Shown here piece by piece: positions 9,145 through 18,221 of a stretch of DNA of 64,000 nt (positions are counted from its first letter, which is position 1; every line of letters starts with the position of its first letter). The notes beneath the pieces are model-generated. The model searched no databases and was not told the DNA's origin. It was given only the letters and a program-made list of their open reading frames with translations. The position numbers and the translations under genes were made by a program. Source of the stretch: Butyrivibrio sp. (GTDB lineage Bacteria; Bacillota; Clostridia; Lachnospirales; Lachnospiraceae); contig SVGB01000014.1 in the NCBI GenBank assembly GCA_015056565.1, positions 22,545-86,544 on the forward strand, in the 5' to 3' direction.

Positions 9145-10215
9145 ATGGGAATCCTTAAGGACCTACAGGAAAAGAGAGAGAAAGAGAAGAAAGAAAAAGA
9201 GCGTGAGATAAAAAGAAAACAGAGAGAGAAAGAGTATAAAGAAAAGTACGCCGTATATGTGGCAGTTGAAGACGATATTAGCCGAATGATGGATCAGGTA
9301 CCGCCTGATTATGTCGGCGTCAATAAAGTAATGAATAAAATAAAAGATAGCCCCATACCAGAATCTGGAAAGGCAATTTGGGCGCTTTGTCAGGCAGCAT
9401 GTTATGTAGATTTTAATGTTCGGGCATTCTTGGGAGATGAATATGATTTTGATACAATAACAAATTCGTTTGGAAAATATAATGAAGAAATAACAGCATT
9501 ATATGAATGGTCATTGGCACGGAATGCACATGATGAAAAGAAATTTGATCATTTTCAAAAGGGATCAAATATAGAAGTTGCCTCATATGAACCGGATTAT
9601 TATCGTGTTATTCCACAACTGTGTAGAGTTGGCCTTGCTCGTTGCTACTACCATGGAGAGGGTACCAGGCAAGATTTCAATAAGGCGAAAACCATTTGTA
9701 AGGATATTGTTGATAATAATTTGATTCCCAAAGGCTATGGGGATTATGAGGATGCTGAACGAATATTAAATTATATCGCAGAGTATGAAGAAGAATTAAA
9801 GCGTAAAGAGGAAGAAGCAAAGCGCAAGGAAGAAGAGGAAAAGCGTTTTGAGGAAGAGGCAAAGCGTAAGGATGAAGAAATAGAAAAACTAAAAAGTGCT
9901 ATTAAAGAAAAAGACATAAAATCTGTCAATGAGAAATATCACGAAGATGTTGTAAGTGTATCACAGGAAAAACCTCCAAAATACAAAGAAGTAAAAGAGC
10001 TTCCTGATGTGAATAAAGATAACCTTTCTGATGAAGGAAAGCTATACCTTGACCCATCTGAATATGATCAGATATTTGCTTGGATGCTGTGCTGTAACAA
10101 TGGGTATTTTATTACAGATGATCGACCAGATGAAAAGGGAAGATATACCGATAATGATCGGATCAAGGCAGATGCCTTCAGGGCATCTGTAGTCTATGAT
10201 GGAGTATTGGGATGA
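9145..10215 (+). CDS. Sel1-like protein with charged coiled coil
   Basis: A 356-residue protein with a strongly charged N-terminus (Lys/Glu runs, residues ~6-35). A central helical-repeat segment includes a Sel1-like unit, GLARCYYHGEGTRQDFNKA (around residues 158-176). A long Lys/Glu coiled coil follows (residues ~210-260, repeats of the form KRKEEEAK), then a C-terminal domain with no recognised family. There is no signal peptide. Sel1 repeats usually scaffold protein complexes. The gene looks more AT-rich than the ATPase genes around it, which may point to recent acquisition. Its stop overlaps the next ATG (ATGA), so it is translationally coupled to the large Sel1 protein. Confidence 0.7.
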   Translation: MGILKDLQEKREKEKKEKEREIKRKQREKEYKEKYAVYVAVEDDISRMMDQVPPDYVGVNKVMNKIKDSPIPESGKAIWALCQAACYVDFNVRAFLGDEYDFDTITNSFGKYNEEITALYEWSLARNAHDEKKFDHFQKGSNIEVASYEPDYYRVIPQLCRVGLARCYYHGEGTRQDFNKAKTICKDIVDNNLIPKGYGDYEDAERILNYIAEYEEELKRKEEEAKRKEEEEKRFEEEAKRKDEEIEKLKSAIKEKDIKSVNEKYHEDVVSVSQEKPPKYKEVKELPDVNKDNLSDEGKLYLDPSEYDQIFAWMLCCNNGYFITDDRPDEKGRYTDNDRIKADAFRASVVYDGVLG

Positions 10216-12320
10216 AAGATGAAGATTTAACGTTATGGGAAGATAATCCTGCAACAGACGAACAGGAGCTGACCTTATGGGAAGATGCAACTGAAGATGA
10301 ACAGGAGTTGTCTCTATGGGAAGAAGAAAAAGTTTTGGGACAAAATGGTTCTGAGAAAATATCTTTATGGTCAGATGCAAAAGAGCTTCCTCCTATTTCT
10401 CAGCTTCTTATTCGTGAAGAAAATTTAGGGGGAATATCTCTTCCCGAGGGTTTTGAAGATTGGAAGGAAGTAGTGGACTGCTTTATTAAATACTATAACA
10501 AAGATGCTGATCTAGGCATTGATGAAAGCAGACCACTTACAAAAAGTCTTGAAGGAGCAGCCTTATATGGAAGCGATGACTCGGCAAAGCAGTGGGAAGG
10601 CTCAGAACTTATTAGTGATGCTGCAAACAGAAAAGATGCAGTTGGAATGAGGCAGAGAGCGGTTGTGCTGCTTGAAGGGCTGGTATGTGAAAGAGACCCT
10701 GAGTCTGCGCTTAAATGGCTTCATATGGCAGTTCGGGCCGGGGATATCAAGGCACTTAGGATTTTGGTGTATTCACTCTATGGAATGGAAAAAATACTTG
10801 TTGCGCCCAGAGAAAATGCTAAGGCAGGTGATAATGAGGGCAGGTCGATCAAAATTTCTGATCTTTTTGATGGAGTAACAGTATCTGAAAAAGATAAGCT
10901 GCATTATGTCAGAAGACTTATTGATCTTACTGAAAAATATTATTCAATAGATTGGGGCGACAGGCTGATAAAGGGGTCGCACTATAAAGACAGACCGCTT
11001 CTTACTCTTGTATATGGGTATCTTACGCGGCTTTATGAAATAGACAAAACTATTCCTGATTCCGAGAGTGTCCTCAATAAATGGGGAAATGAACTTTATG
11101 CTGAAATAAAGAAAGAGCCTTTATACGATGGGCTACTTATCCCTGAAAGAGAGTCAGAAACAAGGCAGATAGATAACCTATGTAGGATATTTGATGTGGA
11201 AGAAGAGGATCTTGCTCAGCCACTTTCCTTGAGCTGGAATCCTATTAGGTTGTTCCCTAAACGAGAAGGTGACTTTGTAAACCTGATAAGGGATAATGCT
11301 TATGGTAATAATCGTGAGCACAATTTTTTGATCGAGAAAAAGGAAGAAATCAAAAACTGGACATGGAGAAAGCTTAGAAGGATTGTCTGTGATCATGATC
11401 CAGAATATTTTTTCGCGCCCTTTTATGTTTGCTGCATGGAGGCAATGGTCGAAAAACTCTTCAAGGAAGGAATCAATTATTCTGAAAAAAATGGTATAAG
11501 AAAGATTCAGGATGTTAAAAATATTTTTAATACAGTTCGATTCCTTGGGAAAACTGGTTCGTACCGATACGGTTATGGGGATTTTAACAAGAGTTATTGG
11601 TATGAATACTTTATAGAAAAAGAAAAACTGTTTTGGGAAATGGCAGATAGAATACCAGATCTGATAATAGAAAAGAATAAAATTAAAAAGGTAGATATAA
11701 AAACTAAAGAGGAAGTTGTCAGAGAAAATGTCTCGAAATACAGTAAATACTTCTCTGCTGATGAATTCAATGCACTAAAAGAAGCAGCTGCCGGAAGCGA
11801 TTGGAAGAAAGAAGCAGCTTATTTACTGGGGCTTAGATATGAGTATGGACAGGGAACAGAGGCAGATTGGGGCGAGGCAGTTAAGTGTTTTGAAATCGGA
11901 CAGGAGGGCATGTTCAAAAAGAACAGCAAAAAGCATCTTGATCGACTGCAGCCACAGGTAGAGAACTTTAGGGAACTCAAAAATCTTTTGCCTGTTCTTC
12001 ATTCACCTCAGGCTGCAACTGCTGCGGCAAGAATAGAGCAGCTATCACAAAGAGGCCTATCACCAGCAAAATTCCTTATGGCAAAACAGATGCTGGAACC
12101 CAATGTGCAAAAGAGAGAAAACTTTATTTTTCCTTATGATCCCGAGCGTGGTCTAAAGCTTTTAGAGCAAGCTGCTGACAAGGGAAATTATTCTGCAATG
12201 TATGAGCTTGTTCTTATAGGACGAAATTGTAAGTACAATTTTGATCATGATGAATTTTTAGCTAATAAGTATCAGAGCATGCAAGAAAAAGCACTTGAAG
12301 AGGATCTGCGCATAGAATAA
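10212..12320 (+). CDS. Sel1-repeat protein with N-terminal LW-motif repeats
   Basis: A 702-residue cytosolic protein. Residues ~5-57 hold four copies of a short motif, L/I-T/S-LW-E/S-D/E (DLTLWED, ELTLWED, ELSLWEE, KISLWSD), joined by acidic linkers. The rest is alpha-helical with Sel1/TPR-like units, for example AAYLLGLRYEYGQGTEADWG (near residues 535-555), GLVCERDPESALKWLHMAV (~154-172) and a C-terminal RGLKLLEQAADKGNYSAMYE. Such repeats make elongated binding scaffolds. The acidic LW motifs look like a tandem docking tail for a partner, possibly one of the AAA+ proteins. Translation is coupled to the upstream Sel1-like gene. No enzymatic domain is visible. Confidence 0.75.
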   Translation: MKDEDLTLWEDNPATDEQELTLWEDATEDEQELSLWEEEKVLGQNGSEKISLWSDAKELPPISQLLIREENLGGISLPEGFEDWKEVVDCFIKYYNKDADLGIDESRPLTKSLEGAALYGSDDSAKQWEGSELISDAANRKDAVGMRQRAVVLLEGLVCERDPESALKWLHMAVRAGDIKALRILVYSLYGMEKILVAPRENAKAGDNEGRSIKISDLFDGVTVSEKDKLHYVRRLIDLTEKYYSIDWGDRLIKGSHYKDRPLLTLVYGYLTRLYEIDKTIPDSESVLNKWGNELYAEIKKEPLYDGLLIPERESETRQIDNLCRIFDVEEEDLAQPLSLSWNPIRLFPKREGDFVNLIRDNAYGNNREHNFLIEKKEEIKNWTWRKLRRIVCDHDPEYFFAPFYVCCMEAMVEKLFKEGINYSEKNGIRKIQDVKNIFNTVRFLGKTGSYRYGYGDFNKSYWYEYFIEKEKLFWEMADRIPDLIIEKNKIKKVDIKTKEEVVRENVSKYSKYFSADEFNALKEAAAGSDWKKEAAYLLGLRYEYGQGTEADWGEAVKCFEIGQEGMFKKNSKKHLDRLQPQVENFRELKNLLPVLHSPQAATAAARIEQLSQRGLSPAKFLMAKQMLEPNVQKRENFIFPYDPERGLKLLEQAADKGNYSAMYELVLIGRNCKYNFDHDEFLANKYQSMQEKALEEDLRIE

Positions 12321-12345
12321 TAACGAAAGGATATGGTGTAATTAA

Positions 12346-13053
12346 GTGAATATAGGAAAAGTGGAATTTGAACAAAGAGGTGATGGCGCTGCGGGTAATG
12401 GATTTGACGCAAGGGCATCAATGGATGCTCTTGCAAAGCTTCAAAATGCCTCTGATGGGAGAAAACGCAGAGAACTTGCGGCTTTTTATCGGGATGCTGC
12501 AAGAAAAAGAAGCCCTGAATATATGAAAAATCTCTCAAAGCTTGTGAAACTCAGAGCAGAGAGAGACAGAATCCTTGCCGGTGATGAAGCAAAAGCTGGG
12601 AATTCATCTGAAGAAAATTACGAGACTAATGCGGCTTTAGAGACATCACCAAATGAGAGCGCGGAGAATCTGCAGAAGACCAAAGAGATAAAAACTCTTG
12701 AAGAAATAGATAAAGAAATTGAAGAAGTTGGCAGAGACCTTGAAAAGGAAATGCCACAGGGAAGCTTTTTCCTGACACTTATCTTCTGGAGTATTTATCA
12801 GGATGTTCTGGCGCAGCAGGGAATAATTTCGCCTGGCGAGCATGAGGCTTACACAGATGTAGAAGAGCTTATCAAGAGGTGTGGAGCTGAAAATAACGAG
12901 AAAGCAAGAGAGCAGCTTCGACGTGGTGACAGTGTGCTTCGGAATGAGGGCGCAGGATGCATGGCTGTTGAAATTTATCTCGATGCCATTTGTGTGATCT
13001 ACCCTGATGGAGCTGTAAAGGTGCTCAGAGGGGACCCTGATCTTGGGGTATGA
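12346..13053 (+). CDS. Hypothetical helical protein (235 aa)
   Basis: The frame opens with GTG at 12346, whose ribosome site is weak (AAAGGA about 15 nt upstream). An ATG at residue 26 (MDALAKLQNASDG) is a possible alternative start. Residues ~35-140 are highly charged and helical, probably coiled coil. A more globular C-terminal part begins around GSFFLTLIFWSIYQDVLAQQ and ends with a Cys-containing strand-rich segment (GCMAVEIYLDAICVIYPDGA). I do not recognise it. It is co-directional with the Sel1 genes and the CbxX-type ATPase, 38 bp before the latter, so it is probably part of the same operon. Confidence 0.65.
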   Translation: MNIGKVEFEQRGDGAAGNGFDARASMDALAKLQNASDGRKRRELAAFYRDAARKRSPEYMKNLSKLVKLRAERDRILAGDEAKAGNSSEENYETNAALETSPNESAENLQKTKEIKTLEEIDKEIEEVGRDLEKEMPQGSFFLTLIFWSIYQDVLAQQGIISPGEHEAYTDVEELIKRCGAENNEKAREQLRRGDSVLRNEGAGCMAVEIYLDAICVIYPDGAVKVLRGDPDLGV

Positions 13054-13091
13054 GTTTTGAAAATAATGATCGTTTGGAGGATTTGTAATAA

Positions 13092-16073
13092 ATGTCTCAG
13101 GAATTTCTAAGCAAAAGTGTGGGACTTATAGTAGGCCAAAAGAATTATGTTCTTTTACATCAGGGAGAGTCACTTCCTATAGCTGAGAGACATCTTGATA
13201 TGGGCTCACTTGGAGGAGAAATCGTTATACAGGTTTCGGAAGGTGACAGTGACAGCCCGACAGATGTGTATTTACTGGGTAGAGGAGTCCTTAGGGCTCC
13301 AAAGCACGAAAAAAAGCAGCGTCTTATAGTGACACTATCTGCTGATGAGAACGAGAAGATAAGGTTATATATAAAGGACACAGCAAGTGGTAAGGAAAGT
13401 GAGGATTTCTTTTCTCTGGCTGGAATAAAAGAACCTGAAGTTGCCAATGAGGAAACCGATGTTGATCTGAAAGAAGATGACGCTAAGGCTAAGGATACAG
13501 CTGATGAAAACAGGCAGGAAACTACGAAAAGTGAAAGTGCAAAAGCGCTTGCTTCACAGGTTGATAAGCATTCAGAAAGGCGTGTAAACGAAGAAATTGA
13601 GGAACGGTTTTCTGATAAACACCTGATCGGATTATCTGATGTTAAGCGTGATCTGAGTGCACAATATAATACGCTTCTTATGGGGGATGATCTTCGAAGG
13701 AGCGGTAGTGGCGGTGAACTACTTATTCCATGGAACTTTTTTATTGGTGGAGGTTCAGGCTCTGGCAAGCATGCTATAGCAAGGATCATAAGTGAACTTC
13801 TGTATGATAACAGCATGACAGACCGCAAAGAACCGGTTATTACCAATGCTATCTCTATAGACGCTTCAAAACCGGCAGAGTTTTTTGAGCAGATAGCATC
13901 TGAAGGTCGAACGGTTATCATAGAAAATACAGAGCTCCTTATTTCGGACGATGAAGACGGTAAAGATAATGTCAAAATGTGGCTTTTGATCTCTTCGATC
14001 CTGGAAGCTGCAAATGAAAAACAGAACTGTTTCTATATTTTCCTTGGTGAAAAGGAGGCTATGGAAAAACAGATCCAAAAGCTGCCAAGATTGTCCAGAG
14101 TAGTGACATCTATCAGTATTCCTTCATACGACGTGGAAGAGCTAAAGACTATAGCACTTGGATTTATAAAAGACCAGGGATTTAAACTTGACCCAGATGC
14201 AGAAGATATCTTTGACAGAACGATCCGAAGTGAAGCTGTTCTTCCGGGATTTGCAGGTGCAAACGCACTTAAGGTACTTATTCGTGACGCTGTCAAAAGA
14301 AAGAGCTTCCGTTACATGGAAGGCGGAGAGCTGGATAAGCTCATTGTTGCCCAGGATTTTGTTGAGTCAGAAGACAGTGGAGAGACACTTGAAGATATCT
14401 TAGCAAAGCTGGATGATATGACTGGCCTTGCCCGTGTAAAACAGGAAATTCAGAACATTATAGAGGATGTGAAATTTGATAAAAAGATGCGCGGCGCAGG
14501 AAGTAAAGGGCGTAGCAGATCTCTTCATATGATGTTTATAGGAAATCCAGGAACTGGTAAGACAGATACTGCAAGGCTTGTGGCAAAGATTTACGGAAAA
14601 CTTGGACTTTTGCCAAAACCGGATCTTTTCATAGAAGCTGACAGATCATCCCTTGTTGGCGCATATATGGGTCACTCCGAAAAGGCCACAAAGGAGCTGG
14701 TTGAGAGGGCTATGGGCGGAGTACTGTTTATTGATGAGGCCCACAGGATCGTATCAGGAGATCAGGATGACTACGGAAAACAGGCCTTTGGTGTGCTGAT
14801 CAAGATGATGGAGGATTATCGCGACCGTTTCATGGTGATCTTTGCAGGTTATGACAACATGGAGCAGGTATTGTCCCAGTACGACCCTGGTATAACCAGC
14901 AGAGTACCGACAAAACTTCACTTTGATGATTATTCTCAGGAAGAACTCTTTCAGATCTTTGAAGGAATGCTTCGCAAAAATGACTTTCCAATGGTTCTTG
15001 ATGAAGAGGCAAGGAAAGAGGCTGTTGCCCTTATAAGGGAACGTTCAACAGTACCAAACTTCGGTAATGCCCGGGGAGTCAGAAATATAGCAGATGACGT
15101 TATAAGGATTGTGAAGAGAAGATTGGCAAAATCGGATGATGAGGCACTTTCTCTCTATGAGGACGGCGAGAACTTAAAGCCAATAACTGTATTAAAAGAA
15201 GATATCATGGAGAGCGGAAACAGAAAGAGCAGCGGCCCAACTCTTGAAGAATATATGCAACAGCTTGATGAGATGATAGGTCTTTCCAAGATCAAGGAAG
15301 AAGTACGGGTAATGCAGGATAGGATCAACCTGGAACAGGCCCGTATCAGAATGGGTGAAGAACCCAGCGATAGCTTTTTCCTTCACTCCGTGTTCTTTGG
15401 CAATGCAGGTACTGGTAAAACTACAGTTGCAAGACTAATTGGCAAGATATACAACAAGATGGGGGTTCTTCCTGCCGGTGATAAATTTGTTGAGGTTACA
15501 AGAGGAGATCTTGTTGCAGAATATGTGGGACAGACTGCAATAAAGACAAGGCGCGTTGTAGAGTCAGCGATAGGAGGAGTTCTTTTCATTGACGAAGCAT
15601 ATGCTCTGTGCACCGGACCAGACGATCAGTTTGGCATGGAGGCTCTTAATACACTTCTTACTCTTGCAGTGGATTATCGCGACAGACTGATGATCATTCT
15701 TGCAGGCTACGAGGGGCCAATTAAGCGCCTTATGAACCTGAACCAGGGAATAGAGCGTAGATTCCCTAATCAGTTCCATTTTGAGGATTATTCAGAGGAT
15801 GAGCTCTATGATATTTTCTGCTACAAGCTCAAAAAGAACAACAGAGTTCTTGAAGATGGTGCTTCTGACGTCATAAAGGAGATCATCAGAAAAAGGATGA
15901 AACGAAACGGTTTTGGCAACGCAGGCGGAATAGAAAATATCATGAAAGACCTTATTGCTGCGCAGTCAGTTCGCCTTAGGCCGATGCTGGATTCTGAAGA
16001 CCTGACACCGGAGCTCTTTAGAACTATTACCTTAGAGGATGCGCAGAATCTGCTGACAGCCGGAAGGGAGTGA
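13092..16073 (+). CDS. Triple-module AAA+ ATPase, CbxX/SpoVK/EccA-like
   Basis: A 993-residue protein. Residues ~1-110 are beta-rich and may be an FHA-like or adaptor domain. An acidic linker follows (~115-165). Module 1 (~170-430) has a Walker A-like GGGSGSGKH (219-227) but no acidic Walker B, reading TVIIENTELL, so it is probably inactive. Module 2 has GNPGTGKT (484-491) and GVLFIDEAHR (Asp548-Glu549). Module 3 has GNAGTGKT (770-777) and GVLFIDEAYAL (Asp834-Glu835). Modules 2 and 3 carry the CbxX signature that includes the SLVGAYMGHS- and DLVAEYVGQT-type pore segments. Relatives include CbbX (a Rubisco remodeller), SpoVK and the type VII secretion protein EccA. It is the last gene before the 16115 terminator. 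Confidence 0.85.
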   Translation: MSQEFLSKSVGLIVGQKNYVLLHQGESLPIAERHLDMGSLGGEIVIQVSEGDSDSPTDVYLLGRGVLRAPKHEKKQRLIVTLSADENEKIRLYIKDTASGKESEDFFSLAGIKEPEVANEETDVDLKEDDAKAKDTADENRQETTKSESAKALASQVDKHSERRVNEEIEERFSDKHLIGLSDVKRDLSAQYNTLLMGDDLRRSGSGGELLIPWNFFIGGGSGSGKHAIARIISELLYDNSMTDRKEPVITNAISIDASKPAEFFEQIASEGRTVIIENTELLISDDEDGKDNVKMWLLISSILEAANEKQNCFYIFLGEKEAMEKQIQKLPRLSRVVTSISIPSYDVEELKTIALGFIKDQGFKLDPDAEDIFDRTIRSEAVLPGFAGANALKVLIRDAVKRKSFRYMEGGELDKLIVAQDFVESEDSGETLEDILAKLDDMTGLARVKQEIQNIIEDVKFDKKMRGAGSKGRSRSLHMMFIGNPGTGKTDTARLVAKIYGKLGLLPKPDLFIEADRSSLVGAYMGHSEKATKELVERAMGGVLFIDEAHRIVSGDQDDYGKQAFGVLIKMMEDYRDRFMVIFAGYDNMEQVLSQYDPGITSRVPTKLHFDDYSQEELFQIFEGMLRKNDFPMVLDEEARKEAVALIRERSTVPNFGNARGVRNIADDVIRIVKRRLAKSDDEALSLYEDGENLKPITVLKEDIMESGNRKSSGPTLEEYMQQLDEMIGLSKIKEEVRVMQDRINLEQARIRMGEEPSDSFFLHSVFFGNAGTGKTTVARLIGKIYNKMGVLPAGDKFVEVTRGDLVAEYVGQTAIKTRRVVESAIGGVLFIDEAYALCTGPDDQFGMEALNTLLTLAVDYRDRLMIILAGYEGPIKRLMNLNQGIERRFPNQFHFEDYSEDELYDIFCYKLKKNNRVLEDGASDVIKEIIRKRMKRNGFGNAGGIENIMKDLIAAQSVRLRPMLDSEDLTPELFRTITLEDAQNLLTAGRE

Positions 16074-16114
16074 ACAAAACTATATAGCTCAAGTTATACT
16101 TGAAATTATTCTTG

Positions 16115-16158
16115 AAACCTAAATCCATACTAGCTAGAATGGATTTAGGTTTCTCTTT
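16115..16158 (+). terminator. Rho-independent terminator after the AAA+ operon
   Basis: The perfect 14-bp stem AAACCTAAATCCAT (16115-16128) pairs with ATGGATTTAGGTTT (16139-16152) over a 10-nt loop, followed by CTCTTT. The loop contains the palindrome CTAGCTAG. A shorter inverted repeat, TCAAG-TTATA-CTTGA, lies just upstream at 16089-16103. It closes the long operon. Confidence 0.8.
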
Positions 16159-16186
16159 ATGATGAGGGCATAAGGAGGGTATGCAA

Positions 16187-17002
16187 ATGAGCATCGGAAC
16201 AAATATTAAGGGACTTCGTGAGGAAAGAGGACTTACCCAGGAGCAGATTGCAGAAGCTCTTGGTGTTAGCTTTCAGGCGGTTTCATCCTGGGAGAGGGAT
16301 GAGTATAAGCCTGATACCGACAGGGTAATAAGGCTTGCTGAAGTATTTGATGTATCAGTGTCAGCAATTCTTGAGGAGAAGCACAAAGCCTTTAAGACCA
16401 AGGAAGCTATCTATAACTGGGAACATATGAAGACCTATGTGAAGACTTCTGCCAAGAACCTGGGCCTTGATAACACCTTTAAGGCTGTGGATTTTGCGGT
16501 GGAAGCCCATGAGGGACAAAAGAGAAAGAGGTCGGTGATCCCATATATCTACCATCCGCTTAATCTTGCCTGTCACGCTCTTTCCATGGATATCAAAGAG
16601 GACGATGTGATAGCAGCCTGCATGCTGCATGATGTGGTGGAGGACTGCGGAGTTAAGCTTTCAGACCTTCCTGTAGATGATGATACAAAAGAGATAGTAA
16701 GGCTGATGACTCGCCCTAAATGTTCAGATAAGGAGAGGGATGAGGTTAACAGGCGTTATTACAGCGAGATGGAGAAAAATCCAAAGGCCTGCCTTGTAAA
16801 GTGTCTGGACAGGTGTAACAACCTGACCACAATGTCTTTTGGCCTTAGCAGGGACAGGATATACAGAATGATAAAAGAGACAGAGGAGTACTACCCAAAG
16901 CTCATTGCTGTTCTTAAAGCAACGCCAAGGTACAACAGCGCTTCCTGGCTGCTTAGATACCAGATGGAGAGTATGCTTGATATATACAAGAGGCTTATGT
17001 AA
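16187..17002 (+). CDS. XRE-family HTH regulator fused to RelA/SpoT-type HD domain
   Basis: A 271-residue protein. The start at 16187 is preferred over the ATG at 16181 because AAGGAGG (16172-16178) lies 8 nt before it but only 2 nt before the other. Residues 1-60 are a helix-turn-helix of the XRE/HTH_3 type (LTQEQIAEALGVSFQAVSSW). Residues ~95-260 form an HD-superfamily domain resembling the hydrolase half of RelA/SpoT: HEGQKRK, YIYHPLNLA, MLHDVVED (His148-Asp149, Glu152-Asp153) and a later DRCNNL. In the family this domain hydrolyses (p)ppGpp with Mn2+. The synthetase domain is absent. A DNA-binding protein that senses or degrades an alarmone-like nucleotide is the simplest reading, but that is inference. 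Confidence 0.85.
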   Translation: MSIGTNIKGLREERGLTQEQIAEALGVSFQAVSSWERDEYKPDTDRVIRLAEVFDVSVSAILEEKHKAFKTKEAIYNWEHMKTYVKTSAKNLGLDNTFKAVDFAVEAHEGQKRKRSVIPYIYHPLNLACHALSMDIKEDDVIAACMLHDVVEDCGVKLSDLPVDDDTKEIVRLMTRPKCSDKERDEVNRRYYSEMEKNPKACLVKCLDRCNNLTTMSFGLSRDRIYRMIKETEEYYPKLIAVLKATPRYNSASWLLRYQMESMLDIYKRLM

Positions 17003-17014
17003 AAAGGGGAGAAA

Positions 17015-18166
17015 ATGAAACTTTTAATTCATGACCTTAATGACGAGGAATGGCAAAAATTAGCAGATAGCTACGAGGGATATGAAGTAATATCTGATAA
17101 TGGAACAATAAAGCCTTGTGTCGGATGCTTTGGCTGCTGGCTCAAGACTCCCGGAAAGTGCCTTATTGACGATGGATATGGCAGGATGGGAGAGCTGATC
17201 CACAAGGCTTCAGAGGTAGTGGTGATCAGCAGTTACACCTACGGCGGTTTTAGCAGTTTTGTTAAAAATGTGTTTGACAGGAGCATCGGACTTGTCCTGC
17301 CCTTTATGTTCATCAAGGATGGTGAGATGCATCATAAAAAGAGATACGAAGAGGAAAAAGAGATCTCTTTTATCTTCAGAAAAAGTAGTTTCACGGAAGA
17401 GGAAAAGGCTCATGCAAGGCAGTACGTAGAGGCTGTGTGCAGAAATTTCCATGGGATCATAAAGAAAGTGGAGTTTGAAGAGTGCATCGAAAGTAAGACT
17501 GTAAATTTGTTTGAAAGACAAAGTGAATACGGGGGAAAAACTGTACTTATTAATGGTAGCCTAAGAGGTGATAACTCTAATTCCAGGAAGTTTATGGACA
17601 GACTCTCAGGAAAACTTGGGGACTGCGCGGTTTCTTTTAATCTTTTGTCTTATTTAAATAAATATGAGGAACTGGCACAGATTGTTTCATCAGCAGATAA
17701 GGTTGTTTTTGTGATGCCTCTTTATGTGGACGGAATTCCTTCACAGGTCCTAAGGCTTATGGAAATGCTTGAAAAATCCGGCAAAGATCCGGACAAGAAG
17801 ATCTACTGTATAGCCAATATGTGATTTTATGAGAGCCATCAGATAAGAAACCTTCTTAGCATGGTCAAGGAATGGGCGGATAAATCAGGATTTATCTACT
17901 GCGGAGGTCTTGCGATCGGGGCTGGAGAGATGGTAGGCAGCATGATGAGAATGCCAGATCCTTCTAAAGGTCCTGCAAAAAATGCGACAATTGCAATTGA
18001 TGAAGTGGCAAAGGCAATTAAAGAAGGAGCTTATATTTCTGATATTTATGCTGATGCCAGCAAGTTCCCAAGATTTTTATATATGTTTGCAGCCAATTGG
18101 GGCTGGCCAAGGGGAGCCAAGGCAAATGGCATTAAGCCAAAAGAACTTTATCATAGGTGCGAGTAA
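17015..18166 (+). pseudogene. NADPH-dependent FMN reductase/flavodoxin-family gene with in-frame TGA
   Basis: Two consecutive segments in the same frame (17015-17821 and 17825-18166) form one flavodoxin-like protein of about 380 residues interrupted by a single TGA at 17822-17824. The N-terminal half has an iron-sulfur-flavoprotein-like Cys pattern (CVGCFGCWLKTPGKC) and the flavodoxin strand VVVISSYTYGGFSSFVKN. The second flavodoxin unit starts at TVLINGSLRGDNSNS. Across the stop the protein reads CIANM-stop-FYESHQIRNLL, where relatives have Gly-Phe-Tyr-Glu, so GGA to TGA is the likely change. The downstream part (GLAIGAGEMVGSM) is well conserved. Either a recent nonsense mutation made this a pseudogene, or a truncated 269-residue protein is produced. 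Selenocysteine is unlikely at a Gly position. Confidence 0.75.
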
Positions 18167-18221
18167 ATATGATATCATAGACTTACCGTACTAAAAATCG
18201 TTTAGCCAAGGAGAATTATTT

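Noticed and set aside
13160..13975. Minus-strand open frame of 271 codons opposite the CbxX-like gene
   Set aside because: Low-complexity Ser/Leu composition typical of a shadow frame; the sense gene is well supported.
17822..17824. Selenocysteine codon in the flavin reductase gene
   Set aside because: The position corresponds to a conserved Gly, not Cys, and no obvious stem-loop of the bacterial SECIS type follows directly; a nonsense mutation is simpler.
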